Assembly: GCF_001426685.1 (NCBI RefSeq)
Contig: NZ_LMFB01000013.1
Coordinates: forward strand, 173,459-237,458
Source of the DNA: Rhizobium sp. Root483D2
GTDB lineage: Bacteria > Pseudomonadota > Alphaproteobacteria > Rhizobiales > Rhizobiaceae
Direction: 5' to 3'
DNA length: 64,000 nucleotides
A program made the translations under genes and the position numbers. Under the pieces are notes generated by a model. That model was not told the origin of the DNA, made no database searches, and saw nothing but the letters and a program-made list of their open reading frames with translations. Below are positions 1-9,104 of the stretch, in pieces (position 1 is the first letter of the stretch; every line of letters begins with the position of its first letter).

Positions 1-105
1 CTTGTAGGGTTTCAGCGGCGCTGCCTTAGCCGGGACCGCAAGCGCGATGGCGGCTATGCAGGTGAAAAAGACGCGATGGATCAAATGAGCTGTGGACAGG
101 TGCAT
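1..105 (-). CDS. Exported protein, N-terminal fragment cut by the window edge
   Basis: Reading the minus strand from an ATG at 105 gives 35 residues with no stop before the edge. They form a typical signal peptide: a short polar start with His and Arg, a hydrophobic core (FFTCIAAIALAVP) and an AKA-type cleavage site before APLKPYK. A Shine-Dalgarno-like AGAGGA lies about 10 bases upstream. The gene is divergent from parE. The mature domain lies outside the window, so the function cannot be told. Confidence 0.6.
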   Translation of the reverse strand, partial: MHLSTAHLIHRVFFTCIAAIALAVPAKAAPLKPYK

Positions 106-346
106 CCGGAATGTTCCTCTTTTGATCCAAGCCTTGCCATCGGCGCTTCCGCAAAGCAACAGTTGCGGCTATTGAAGGCGTGATCGGCGATGAGCGCTTG
201 CGGCCCGCGCCACAGGGCTGTCAAGGTCGCTTTCGCGCCAGGAATTTGGCAGAATTCCGGCGATTCGTGCAGACATTCATGACGGCTCAGTCCGCAGCCC
301 TTCCCAGGCCTGAAGCCGCCACCACGGAAAGACATCAAAACAGACT

Positions 347-2425
347 ATGACCGACAGCAACGATCTCTTTTCAGCATTGCCCCTGGTGCCCAAGCCCGCG
401 ACGGATCCCGTCGTGCCGAAGCCGGTTGCCGCCAAACCCGTGGCGGCGCCCGTTGCAGAGCAGCGCAGCGGCGCTTCGACGGCGCTGAAGGCCGATACCG
501 GCGATTATAACGCATCCGCCATCGAAGTGCTCGAGGGGCTGGAGCCGGTGCGCCGGCGTCCGGGCATGTATATTGGCGGCACCGACGAAAAGGCGCTGCA
601 CCATCTATTCGCCGAAGTCATCGACAACTCGATGGACGAGGCGGTGGCGGGCCATGCCAATTTCATCGACGTGCATCTCGATGCTGAAGGCTGCCTGTCC
701 GTCACCGATAACGGCCGCGGCATCCCGGTCGAGAACCATCCGAAATTTCCGGGCAAATCGACGCTCGAAGTGATCATGACCATCCTGCATGCGGGCGGCA
801 AGTTTGACAGCAAGGTCTACGAGACCTCAGGCGGTCTGCACGGCGTCGGCGTCTCGGTTGTCAACGCGCTCTCCGACATTCTCGAAGTCGAGGTCGCCCG
901 CAACCGCAAGCTCTACCGCCAGCGCTTCTCACGCGGCATTCCGCAGGGCGGGCTGGAGGAGCTGGGCGACGTCCAGAACCGGCGCGGCACCAAGGTCAAA
1001 TTTCATCCCGATCCGGAAATCTTCGGGGCGCATGCCAAATTCGACCCGGCCCGGCTTTTCCGTATGGCGCGCTCCAAGGCCTATCTGTTCGGCGGCGTCG
1101 AAATCCGCTGGTCCTGCGATCCGGCGCTGATCGAGGGCACGGAAACGCCGGAAAAGGCCGTGTTCCACTTCCCCGGCGGCCTGAAGGATTATCTTCAGGC
1201 GACCATGGGCAAGGAATTCACCGTCACCCGCGAAATCTTTGCCGGCAAGACGGAAAAGACCGGCGGCCACGGTGCGCTTGAATGGGCGGTCACCTGGTAC
1301 GGTGGCGACAGCATCGTGCATTCCTATTGCAACACCATTCCCACCCCCGAAGGCGGCACGCATGAGGCGGGCTTCCGCATTGCGCTCACCAAGGGCCTGA
1401 AAGCCTATGCCGAGCTGACGCAGAACAAGCGCGCGGCGATCGTAACCACCGAAGACGTGATGATTTCGGCGGCCGGCATGCTGTCTGTCTTCATCCGAGA
1501 ACCGGAATTCGTCGGCCAGACCAAGGACAAGCTGGCGACCGTCGAAGCCCAGCGTATCGTCGAGAACGCCCTGCGCGACCCGTTTGACCACTTTCTGGCC
1601 GACAATCCGCAGGAAGCCCACAAGCTTCTCGAATGGGTGATCGAGCGTGCCGACGAACGGGTGCGCCGCCGCAAGGAAAAAGAGGTCACCCGTAAATCGG
1701 CGGTGCGCAAGCTGCGCCTGCCGGGCAAGCTTGCCGACTGCTCGCAGAATTCGGCAGAAGGCGCCGAACTGTTCATCGTCGAAGGCGATTCGGCTGGAGG
1801 TTCGGCCAAGCAGGCGCGCAACCGCTCCAACCAGGCAATCCTGCCATTGCGCGGCAAAATCCTCAACGTCGCCAGCGCCGGCCGCGAAAAACTCGGCGCC
1901 AACCAGCAGATCAGCGATCTCGTCCAGGCGCTCGGCTGCGGCACGCGCAGCAAATACCGCGAGGAAGACCTGCGCTACGAGCGCGTCATCGTCATGACCG
2001 ATGCCGATGTCGACGGCGCCCATATCGCCTCGCTGCTGATCACCTTCTTCTATCAGGAAATGCCCGAACTCGTCCGGGGCGGCCATCTCTATCTCGCCGT
2101 TCCGCCGCTCTACCGCATTACCCAAGGGGCAAAGACGCTTTATGCCCGCGACGACGCGCACCGGGTGGAACTGGTCGAGACGGAATTCAACGGCCGCGGC
2201 AAGATCGAAATCGGCCGCTTCAAGGGTCTGGGCGAAATGATGCCGGCGCAGCTGAAGGAAACCACGATGGATCCTTCCAAGCGCACGCTGCTGAAGGTCG
2301 CCATCGACGAGGTGGATTTCGAAGGCACGCGCGAAGCCGTCGATAACCTGATGGGCACCAAGGCCGACGCCCGCTTCCGCTTCATCCAGGAACGCGCGGT
2401 GTTTGCGGATAACCTGGACATCTGA
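347..2425 (+). CDS. parE: DNA topoisomerase IV subunit B (ParE)
   Basis: ATPase subunit of topoisomerase IV, which with ParC decatenates daughter chromosomes. Seen in order: a Pro/Ala/Lys-rich extension (residues 1-50) absent from the E. coli protein; a GHKL ATPase domain with Glu90 and Asn94 (EVIDN), DNGRGIP at 121-127 and SGGLHGVGVS at 161-170; a transducer domain; and a Toprim domain with EGDSAGGS near 478 and TDADVDGAH near 550. At 692 residues it is longer than E. coli ParE (about 630) mostly because of the N-terminal extension. The LPLRGKILNV region followed by the ASAGREKLG stretch fits alphaproteobacterial ParE better than GyrB. It stands alone, followed by a hairpin at 2472-2500. Confidence 0.95.
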   Translation: MTDSNDLFSALPLVPKPATDPVVPKPVAAKPVAAPVAEQRSGASTALKADTGDYNASAIEVLEGLEPVRRRPGMYIGGTDEKALHHLFAEVIDNSMDEAVAGHANFIDVHLDAEGCLSVTDNGRGIPVENHPKFPGKSTLEVIMTILHAGGKFDSKVYETSGGLHGVGVSVVNALSDILEVEVARNRKLYRQRFSRGIPQGGLEELGDVQNRRGTKVKFHPDPEIFGAHAKFDPARLFRMARSKAYLFGGVEIRWSCDPALIEGTETPEKAVFHFPGGLKDYLQATMGKEFTVTREIFAGKTEKTGGHGALEWAVTWYGGDSIVHSYCNTIPTPEGGTHEAGFRIALTKGLKAYAELTQNKRAAIVTTEDVMISAAGMLSVFIREPEFVGQTKDKLATVEAQRIVENALRDPFDHFLADNPQEAHKLLEWVIERADERVRRRKEKEVTRKSAVRKLRLPGKLADCSQNSAEGAELFIVEGDSAGGSAKQARNRSNQAILPLRGKILNVASAGREKLGANQQISDLVQALGCGTRSKYREEDLRYERVIVMTDADVDGAHIASLLITFFYQEMPELVRGGHLYLAVPPLYRITQGAKTLYARDDAHRVELVETEFNGRGKIEIGRFKGLGEMMPAQLKETTMDPSKRTLLKVAIDEVDFEGTREAVDNLMGTKADARFRFIQERAVFADNLDI

Positions 2426-2471
2426 TCAAAGCGCTCACGAAGCGATTCAACATGCTGTCGAATTGAGTCAT

Positions 2472-2500
2472 GTTTCCGCTCCAAGCCATGGAGCGGAAAC
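2472..2500 (+). terminator. Hairpin downstream of parE
   Basis: A perfect 11-base-pair inverted repeat (GTTTCCGCTCC / GGAGCGGAAAC, loop of 7) lies 47 bases after the parE stop and is followed by GGTTTTC. It sits between convergent genes, so it could serve both parE and the acetyltransferase. The T-run is short, so termination is likely rather than certain. Confidence 0.55.
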
Positions 2501-2524
2501 GGTTTTCACGCTCTCAAATGCGCG

Positions 2525-3013
2525 TCAAACGATTGTCTTTTCCATGAAAATGCTCAGCGGATCCGGTTGATAGGAACCGAACGGGCCGGTCTCCACATAG
2601 CCTGCGGACTTATAGAGGCCGATGGCTTCCGGCTGATAGATGCCGGTTTCGAGCCGGATCGCCGACAGCCCGGTTTCACGGCCGTGACTTTCCAGATGCT
2701 CCAGCAGTTTGCGGCCGATCTTCAGGCCGCGCGCCTTTGGATCGACGAACATGCGCTTGATCTCGGCGCTGCCATCGCCGGCATCCACCAGCGCGCAACA
2801 GCCGACAATATCGCCCTCATGACGGGCGACGAAGAAGGAGACTGAGGGCTTTTCCAGCGTCGAGACATCGACCAGGTGATTGCTTTCGGGCGGATAGAGC
2901 GACTGCGCGTAAACGTCGGATTGGTGGAGCAGGTTGAGAACTCCCGGCTGACGTGGCGATTCTTTTTCAATGGTTGGAGTCACTTGGCGTTGTTCCTTCA
3001 CAGGTCGAGTCAT
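2525..3013 (-). CDS. GNAT-family N-acetyltransferase
   Basis: A 162-residue protein in the GNAT fold: it would transfer an acetyl group from acetyl-CoA to an amine whose identity is unknown. The core beta strands (SFFVARHEGDIVGCCALVD, AEIKRMFVDPKARG) are followed by the acetyl-CoA pyrophosphate loop region (RGLKIGRKLLEHL) and a terminal GLYKSAGYVE segment that is typical of the family. The frame is open upstream to 3121, but the preceding 36 residues are low quality and ATG 3013 begins the conserved part, with AAGGG just upstream. It is convergent with parE and stands alone. Confidence 0.8.
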   Translation of the reverse strand: MTRPVKEQRQVTPTIEKESPRQPGVLNLLHQSDVYAQSLYPPESNHLVDVSTLEKPSVSFFVARHEGDIVGCCALVDAGDGSAEIKRMFVDPKARGLKIGRKLLEHLESHGRETGLSAIRLETGIYQPEAIGLYKSAGYVETGPFGSYQPDPLSIFMEKTIV

Positions 3014-3233
3014 ACCCTTGCCAGTTGACACTAAGAGCAGGCTTAAGAAAACGACAGACGCCAAATTTCGCCCCTTCCTGCCATCGTGCCGCCAAGGCGA
3101 GTGGAAACAAATTGTTTCCAACTTTTCCGGCTTCGCCTTACTTCCGGAGCAAACGGGCTTTTAAGATTTGCGCACCGAGAATCGCTTCATGCAAAGGAGC
3201 GGTACCTCCCCCGTTTTTGGAGACATATTCGCG

Positions 3234-3680
3234 ATGGTTCCTGCCTTGATCGTCATGACAATTCTCGGCTGCGACGACAGTGTCAGCCAATGCCACTACG
3301 TTTCGACGGTCAGCGGCACCTGGCAGACGATTGCCACATGCGATGCGGAATCACAGAAGCAATTGCCGAAATTCTCCAACGCCAACTATCCGGTGATCGT
3401 CGCCGTCTGCGAAACATCAGGCGACACGATGGCCACGGCCAAGGACCCGGCCCCTGGCACGGCCACACCATCGGCGCTCGATCAGGCACACACGGTCACC
3501 GCCGATCCGGTGCCCACGCCGCCCGGAGCCGAGCAGCAAAGGCCAAGCCTGCCGCGCCGGACGCTGGCCATGGTGACGGGCGCCCTGCCCGATGGATCGA
3601 CGCTGCGCAACGCCGTGACGAAACCCGTCCATTATATCGAGGACGGCTATTCCTGGGTGGCGCGGAAATTTACCCGGTAG
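3234..3680 (+). CDS. Conserved hypothetical, probably exported protein
   Basis: A 148-residue protein not recognised as a named family. The start chosen (ATG 3234, GGAG 11 bases upstream) gives a short hydrophobic leader MVPALIVMTILGC followed by DDSVSQCHYVSTV, so Cys13 could be a lipoprotein or disulfide cysteine; three further Cys residues lie in the first half. The middle is rich in Pro, Ala and Thr (low complexity), and the C-terminal HYIEDGYSWVARKFTR is basic and aromatic. The frame extends upstream to 3168, with ATG 3189 as an alternative start. It is convergent with the downstream reductase (13-base gap). Confidence 0.6.
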   Translation: MVPALIVMTILGCDDSVSQCHYVSTVSGTWQTIATCDAESQKQLPKFSNANYPVIVAVCETSGDTMATAKDPAPGTATPSALDQAHTVTADPVPTPPGAEQQRPSLPRRTLAMVTGALPDGSTLRNAVTKPVHYIEDGYSWVARKFTR

Positions 3681-3693
3681 TTGAACGACCAGC

Positions 3694-4722
3694 CTAAACC
3701 AACCCGGCTGCTATCAGGCTTTCGGCGCTGGCGCGCACGGCTTCATCCTCCGGCCGGGGTTTCCATCCGAGCACGCGTTTGGCCTTTTCGTTCGATATGC
3801 GCGCGTCGCGGCCGAGCTCGCCGGCGATCAGTTTCAGACCGGGATCGAAATACGCTGCAAGTCCGGCAAGCCAGTTCGGCAGCACGAACTTTGGCAGTTT
3901 CTTGCCATAGGCCGGAAAATCCCGTTTCAGCACGGCGACGATATCCTTGATCGACAATGCCTCGCCGGCAATGATGAACCGCTCGCCGGCAGCCTTCGGG
4001 ACGGTCAAGGCCAGCACATGCGCTTCTGCCGCATCGCGAACGTCAACAACAGGCACGCGGAAGTCCGGCATGGCGGGGTAACGGCCCTTCATCAGGCTCT
4101 GCACGAGGCCCACCGACGTGCCGGTTTCCGTGCCCAGGATAGGTCCGAGGATCATTCCGGGGTTGACGACGGCAAGTTCAAGACCGTTTTCGCGGGCAAA
4201 ATCCCAGGCGGCGCGTTCGGCCAGCGTCTTCGACTTGTAATAGGGCGTCGCCAGAGGGCCATCCGGATCAGTCCAATCCTTTTCCGAAAAGGGCGCCCTG
4301 CCCGGCCCGTAGCTGATGGCGGCGATTGACGATGTCAAAACCACGCGGCGAACACCGGCTGCCTTTGCCGCCCGCAGCACCCGCAATGTTCCCTCTCGGG
4401 CCGGACGGATCAGGTCATCCTCGTTCTTCGGCACATGCGATGGAAAGGGAGATGCGGTATGGACGATGTAGGCGGCGCCCGTGAAAGCGGCGTCCCATCC
4501 GGCATCGGCGGTGAGATCGGCGGTGACGAAGGAGAGCTTTCCTTGAGCCGCACCATCGGCCGAGCGGATCGCCGCCTCGATGGCATCGGCCTTTTTCATG
4601 GATCGCAGGGTTCCGCGCACCTCGTAACCCGCCTTCAACAGTTGCGCGGCGACATGACGGCCGAGAAAGCCGCCTATTCCGGTCACGGCGACCAGTCCTG
4701 CCCTATCATTATTCATCGCCAT
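3694..4722 (-). CDS. NAD-dependent epimerase/dehydratase (extended SDR), dihydroflavonol-reductase-like
   Basis: An extended short-chain dehydrogenase/reductase of 342 residues. The N-terminal Rossmann motif TGIGGFLG (about residues 14-21) binds NAD(P); LTSSIAA supplies the catalytic Ser and YYKSK the Tyr-x-x-x-Lys pair. The sequence pattern (VRGTLRS, VHTASPFP, VVNPGMILGP) matches dihydroflavonol-4-reductase/cinnamoyl-CoA-reductase-like proteins, which in bacteria reduce aldehydes or ketones; the substrate is not predictable. Full length, single gene, with weak upstream signals. Confidence 0.85.
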   Translation of the reverse strand: MAMNNDRAGLVAVTGIGGFLGRHVAAQLLKAGYEVRGTLRSMKKADAIEAAIRSADGAAQGKLSFVTADLTADAGWDAAFTGAAYIVHTASPFPSHVPKNEDDLIRPAREGTLRVLRAAKAAGVRRVVLTSSIAAISYGPGRAPFSEKDWTDPDGPLATPYYKSKTLAERAAWDFARENGLELAVVNPGMILGPILGTETGTSVGLVQSLMKGRYPAMPDFRVPVVDVRDAAEAHVLALTVPKAAGERFIIAGEALSIKDIVAVLKRDFPAYGKKLPKFVLPNWLAGLAAYFDPGLKLIAGELGRDARISNEKAKRVLGWKPRPEDEAVRASAESLIAAGLV

Positions 4723-4821
4723 ACCCCTTATCCGCCGCTGCCACAGGTTACATGGTGCGTTTCATCAACCGTGTCAAAGGCACAGCGTTCGCAAAGGCTG
4801 GGTATGGAGCGCGCGTGGTGA

Positions 4822-5961
4822 TCAGGCGGCTTGCCGCGCCGCCAATTGCGCATAGTCGCGCGCCGTTTGGCGCTGCTCGGCGATGGTCAGCTTTTCGATG
4901 AGATCGGCAAGGCTGCCGGATGCCTCCGAAATATGGCTTCTGCCACGCAATTTCGCCAGCAGGGCCGCCGAGATCGTTGCGGTCACCGCCGGCGAACCAG
5001 CCCGGTTTTCCTTGCGCCAGATCAGCACCGCCTCGGCAAACAGCGCGCTGACATCGCGGCCAAGACCCGCACTTTCGAACAGAGCGCGAATAGCGTGGAT
5101 GCGGCCATCCGACAGGATCGAGCGCACCCGCTTGTTGGACACGGCGGTCAGGTTGACGATAGCACTTGCGAAGAAATCGACCTTGCCGGAACACAGGGCG
5201 TTGAGCAGAAAGGCCGGGGTCAGACGTCCTGTGACCCGGAGATGCTCGACGAGATTGGGGATCTGATCGGGACCGGCAGCGCCAGCCATGCCAACGGCGG
5301 CTTTATCGCAGGCTTCGCGGGTAATCCGCTCGACCCGGCGTTCGCCGATCGCGGCCTGCACGAGACCAAATCCGGACAATGCCGCTCCAACCTTTTCCAC
5401 CAGCGCGTGGCGCGCGTCGGCCGGCAGATCGTCACGGTCGAGCAGCCGGTTGCGAACCGACCAGAGATGGCCGAGCCGGTCGCTGAGGCGCTTCAATGTC
5501 CGGCAGGAGAAGCGCGCCTGCTCGTTTTCGAGCAGGATCAGGACTTCCTCTTCGCCGCCGATTTCGGCGATCGCCGCAGCAACCGGCCGCGACATGGCCT
5601 GGCGGGCGGCAATCACCGCACGGGTTTCCGGCGTTCCCTTGGCAGCAAGATCGACAAGGTCCATATCGTTGAGCACGGGAGAGCGGGAGATGACGGCATA
5701 GGCTGTTTCGGGCTGGTCTTCGGCCAGAGACAGGATGATCGAACGGGGAATGCGGGCGCAATCTGCAACGGCTTCGGCCAGCGCCAGACGGACTTTTGGC
5801 GAGGGATCGTCCAGCAGAAAGGTCATCGCCATTTCGGCGGCATGCTCGTCAAGCGTATTCATGTCCGCCGCAACGTAAGCGCGGCCCAACGCCTGGGCTG
5901 CCCGGACCCGATCGCCGGTTTTTGCAGTTTCGACCCAACGAAGAAATGCTTGAATGATCAC
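4822..5961 (-). CDS. DUF2336 domain protein
   Basis: A 379-residue, almost entirely helical protein with HEAT-like repeats, recognised as a DUF2336 family member common in Alphaproteobacteria; its function is not established. The start proposed is GTG 5961 (reads as MIIQAFLRWVETAKTGDRVRAA), with GAGG 7 bases upstream; the ATG at 5982 adds seven residues without family character. No signal peptide or membrane segment is seen. Divergent from the CitE-like gene at 6041, with about 80 bases for two promoters. Confidence 0.8.
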   Translation of the reverse strand: MIIQAFLRWVETAKTGDRVRAAQALGRAYVAADMNTLDEHAAEMAMTFLLDDPSPKVRLALAEAVADCARIPRSIILSLAEDQPETAYAVISRSPVLNDMDLVDLAAKGTPETRAVIAARQAMSRPVAAAIAEIGGEEEVLILLENEQARFSCRTLKRLSDRLGHLWSVRNRLLDRDDLPADARHALVEKVGAALSGFGLVQAAIGERRVERITREACDKAAVGMAGAAGPDQIPNLVEHLRVTGRLTPAFLLNALCSGKVDFFASAIVNLTAVSNKRVRSILSDGRIHAIRALFESAGLGRDVSALFAEAVLIWRKENRAGSPAVTATISAALLAKLRGRSHISEASGSLADLIEKLTIAEQRQTARDYAQLAARQAA

Positions 5962-6040
5962 CGACGCCTCACTACACACCAACCAGCCACAATCACGGTG
6001 CTTCCTACGTTAGCGATCAAAGGTTTAAGATTGGTTCACC

Positions 6041-6769
6041 ATGTCCGTTAACCGCTTTGAAATGACGCTGCCGATCCTCTGCGTGGCACCGGATGTGCTG
6101 TCGCCGATGATCGATGCCTGCGCGGCGGCAACGGTGATCATCGATATCCGCAAGGATTGGCTTACGGGACGACTAGGCGCAGCGCAGGCTGCATCGGACG
6201 CAGCGCAGGCGATCCTTGCGCAGAGGCAGCCGCAAGCGGGCGCAACGCTGTTTCGCGTCGGCAGGCCGGATGACGAGGCGGGACAGGCGGCAATCGAGCG
6301 GCTGGTGGCGCTGCGGCCGCAGGGCTTTGTGCTTTCCGGCTGCAGCGGGGCCGCCGATATCCAGAAATTCGACGTCATGCTGCGGGTCGCCGAAGCCACT
6401 CAGGGGATCGAGCCGGGCGCCGTGGCGCTGGTGGCCGAGCTTGGCGAGGATACCGCGTTCATTCTCTCGGCAACGTCCTTCAAGGACGTCTCGCAGCGGC
6501 TGAAAGCGATCATTTTCGATGGGCAAGGCGTGACGCGGGCTACGGCAAGCCAGGCGTACAATGGGGCGGCATCACGGGCCGGTGCACCGCTGCTTCTTGC
6601 GCGGGCAACGGCCGTCATCAAGGCGGCGCAGGCGGGCATTGCCTGTTACGAATTGCTTGAAGAGCAGGCGGATGATCCGCAGACGATGCGCGAGATTGCG
6701 CTTGCCGATGGTTTTTCCGGAGTTATCGCGCGCAACGCCGCGCAGCTGGCAGCGCTTGCCGGAGCGTAA
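6041..6769 (+). CDS. CitE-like / HpcH-HpaI aldolase family protein, diverged
   Basis: A 242-residue alpha/beta protein that resembles the CitE-type (citrate lyase beta, malyl-CoA lyase) branch: an N-terminal region ending in RPQGFVLSGCSGAADIQKFD, then EPGAVALVAELGEDTAFILSA, which sits where CitE has its metal-binding Glu region. It is shorter than most CitE proteins (280-300), and I cannot place the usual metal-binding Asp and the C-terminal lid with confidence, so activity is doubtful. Single gene, divergent from DUF2336. Confidence 0.55.
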   Translation: MSVNRFEMTLPILCVAPDVLSPMIDACAAATVIIDIRKDWLTGRLGAAQAASDAAQAILAQRQPQAGATLFRVGRPDDEAGQAAIERLVALRPQGFVLSGCSGAADIQKFDVMLRVAEATQGIEPGAVALVAELGEDTAFILSATSFKDVSQRLKAIIFDGQGVTRATASQAYNGAASRAGAPLLLARATAVIKAAQAGIACYELLEEQADDPQTMREIALADGFSGVIARNAAQLAALAGA

Positions 6770-6779
6770 GGCACCTGCC

Positions 6780-7382
6780 CTAGCGTCTCGGCCGCAACAA
6801 TTCGAAGACATCCCCGGCGTCGCAATAATCCATATATCCCATACGCCCGACCGGCCGGACCTTGGCCATATCGAAGCGGCCGTCACGAACAGCCTCGTCG
6901 CGGATATGGATGCCCACGACCTGGCCGATGACCACGTGGTTTTCGGACAAGGTTCCATCGAGCGTCTTCGGCTGGAATATGTCCGTCACCTTGCATTCCA
7001 GCGCCGCATAGGCCTCGGCAACGAAGGGCGCGCGCACGAATTCGCCTTCGACGGGCGTCAATCCGGCCAGCGCAAATTCGCTTTCGCCATGGGGCACCGG
7101 GGCCGAGGTGAGGTTCATGGCGTCGCGAATATCGAAGCTGACGAAATTGGCGGTGAATTCGCGGGTTTCCTCGATATTGCGCAGCGAATCCTTGCGGCCG
7201 GACGAGGAGAACATCACCATCTTCGGCGTATCGCTGATGGCGTTGAAGAAGGAATAGGGCGCCAGATTGAGGCTGCCAGCTTCAGCCCGCGATCCGATCC
7301 AGCCGATCGGCCGCGGCGAGACGATGGCCTTGAACGGATCATGGGCGAGGCCATGCGCGTTTTGTGCGGTCGCATAAAACAT
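6780..7382 (-). CDS. Flavin reductase-like, FMN-binding split-barrel protein
   Basis: A 200-residue member of the flavin-reductase-like family: it binds FMN and usually reduces flavin with NAD(P)H or passes electrons to a partner. Family features are SPRPIGWIGS (residues 22-31), NLAPYSFFNAIS near 40-50, and a barrel-core segment around ECKVTDIF and HVVIGQVVGIH. Its ATG overlaps the stop of the upstream nitroreductase by one base (TGATG), which indicates translational coupling and a shared redox role. Confidence 0.85.
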   Translation of the reverse strand: MFYATAQNAHGLAHDPFKAIVSPRPIGWIGSRAEAGSLNLAPYSFFNAISDTPKMVMFSSSGRKDSLRNIEETREFTANFVSFDIRDAMNLTSAPVPHGESEFALAGLTPVEGEFVRAPFVAEAYAALECKVTDIFQPKTLDGTLSENHVVIGQVVGIHIRDEAVRDGRFDMAKVRPVGRMGYMDYCDAGDVFELLRPRR

Positions 7383-7966
7383 CAGCTGTCCTCGCCAACC
7401 CAGGTGACGATATCGGCAAGCTCCGGACGCGGGCGCTCGGTTGGCGGAACCTGCGGCGTGCCGATGTGAATGAAGCCGGCGACCCTTTCGCCCGGCTGAA
7501 CGCCCAGCAGCGTATAGGCCTTTTCATCGAACGCATACCATTCGGTCAGCCAGTTCGAGCAAAAGCCGAGCGCATTGGCGGCCATCAGCAGATTGAGGCA
7601 GACGGCGCCCGCCGACATGACCTGTTCCCATTCGGGCACCTTAAAATGCGGAGCCGCCTTGCTGACCACGGCAATGACCACCGGCGCGCGGGTCAGGCGG
7701 GTGTTTTCCACCTTGATCATCTCGTCTGACAGATCGGGTTTGGCGGCGAGCGCCATTTTCGCCAGTTCGGTGCTCAGCCGCACCCGCTCGTCGCCGCGAT
7801 AGACGATGAAACGCCAGGGCGCCAGCTTGCCATGATCGGGCACGCGCGAGGCCAGCTTCAGCATCTCTTCGATTTCAGCCGTGCCCGGTCCCGGTCCGCC
7901 CATCTGAAAGGCCGGAATAGACCGGCGGGTTGCCAGATAATCACGCAGACTGATTTCAGTTTTCAT
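7382..7966 (-). CDS. Nitroreductase family protein (YdjA-like)
   Basis: A 194-residue FMN-dependent nitroreductase-fold protein. The N-terminal RRSIPAFQ (13-20) is the typical FMN-phosphate-binding arginine pair, followed by [13 protein letters not shown], a signature of the minimal YdjA-type nitroreductases, and the C-terminal [19 protein letters not shown]. Such enzymes reduce nitro groups or other electron acceptors with NAD(P)H; the physiological substrate is unknown. First gene of a two-gene operon with the flavin reductase-like protein. Confidence 0.88.
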   Translation of the reverse strand: MKTEISLRDYLATRRSIPAFQMGGPGPGTAEIEEMLKLASRVPDHGKLAPWRFIVYRGDERVRLSTELAKMALAAKPDLSDEMIKVENTRLTRAPVVIAVVSKAAPHFKVPEWEQVMSAGAVCLNLLMAANALGFCSNWLTEWYAFDEKAYTLLGVQPGERVAGFIHIGTPQVPPTERPRPELADIVTWVGEDS

Positions 7967-8081
7967 CGCCGCCCATTTCCACTAGTTTGCCAGCGCACGC
8001 CGCCGCTCCCCCGAAGGCAGCCACGAAAATGCCATATCGGCGTTTCAAGTGGAGCCACACACTCAGGATGTCAACCACCCC

Positions 8082-9089
8082 ATGCGCATCAAGGCCGGTC
8101 CCGTTCGCACTGTCTCCATAGCGCTCGTTCTTGCGACAGCTGCCACCGGTGCGCCGCAGGCGCAGGAGCTTGCCGACCCCTTCAAAGCGTTTCCGGCAAT
8201 CTCCGCGCCAGCCAAGAAGATGCCGAAGCTCAACAGCTTCAACCCGATGATCCCGGATGCCGCAACACAAGGGCCGACAGCAAAGGATATCGCACTCGAG
8301 GCGCATCTGACCGAGAAGGGCAAGTCTGTCGAACAGGGCCTGACCTGGCGGGTTTTCAGCCCCATTCCCGGCTCCGACGGCAAACTGCCGCTGGTTGCGA
8401 CCTCGGAAGGCGGATCGGCGGCGTTTCAGCTCATCCCGGGTGAATATTTCGTCAATGTCGCCTTCGGGCGTGCTGGCGCGACCCGCAAGATCAGGGTGGC
8501 GGATGCCGGCCCGATGGAAAAGCAGGTGCTGGTGCTTGATGCCGGCGGCGTTATGCTGAATGCAGTATCGGGCAGCGACGTGCGTATTCCGCCGGGCGAG
8601 CTGAGTTTCTCGATCTTTTCGGCCGATGCGAAGGAAGACGGCGAACGCGCGCTTGTGGTCGCGGACGTCAAGCCGAACACCGTCGTGCGGTTGAATACCG
8701 GCACCTATCATGTCGTGTCCAACTATGGCTCGGTCAATGCCGTCATTCGCGCCGATATCCAGGTGGAGGCCGGCAAGCTGACGGAGGCGACGATCCAGCA
8801 CCGCGCCGCCAAACTGACGCTGAAGCTCGTCTCCGAGCCCGGCGGTGAAGCGATCGCCGATACCGCCTGGTCGATCCTCACCTCATCGGGCGACGTGGTC
8901 AGCGAAAGCGTCGGCGCGTTTCCGACACTGGTTTTGGCCGAGGGCGGCTACTCGGCGGTGGCGCGCAACAACGAGAAGATTTTCCAGCGCGACTTTACCG
9001 TCAAGGCCGGCGTCAATACCGATGTCGAGGTGCTGCTGAACGACAAATCGGCGCAGCCCGCATCCGGCGCATCGGACGCGCAAGACTGA
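8082..9089 (+). CDS. Conserved exported protein of unknown function
   Basis: A 335-residue protein with a clear signal peptide (MRIKAGPVRTVSIALVLA, cleavage near GAPQAQ). The mature part is made of beta-rich repeats with the pattern GEYFVNVAFG, GTYHVVSNYG and GGYSAVARNN, which look like carboxypeptidase-regulatory/transthyretin-like beta sandwiches. The frame is open from a GTG at 8049, but ATG 8082 begins the signal peptide and has AGGA 13 bases upstream. It likely works in the periplasm. I know of no characterised homologue. Confidence 0.75.
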   Translation: MRIKAGPVRTVSIALVLATAATGAPQAQELADPFKAFPAISAPAKKMPKLNSFNPMIPDAATQGPTAKDIALEAHLTEKGKSVEQGLTWRVFSPIPGSDGKLPLVATSEGGSAAFQLIPGEYFVNVAFGRAGATRKIRVADAGPMEKQVLVLDAGGVMLNAVSGSDVRIPPGELSFSIFSADAKEDGERALVVADVKPNTVVRLNTGTYHVVSNYGSVNAVIRADIQVEAGKLTEATIQHRAAKLTLKLVSEPGGEAIADTAWSILTSSGDVVSESVGAFPTLVLAEGGYSAVARNNEKIFQRDFTVKAGVNTDVEVLLNDKSAQPASGASDAQD

Positions 9090-9104
9090 GCCGATCAGTT
9101 AAGT

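Noticed and set aside
929..2161. A 410-codon minus-strand frame inside parE
   Set aside because: Antisense to a confidently identified essential gene, with no domain pattern; it is a composition shadow.
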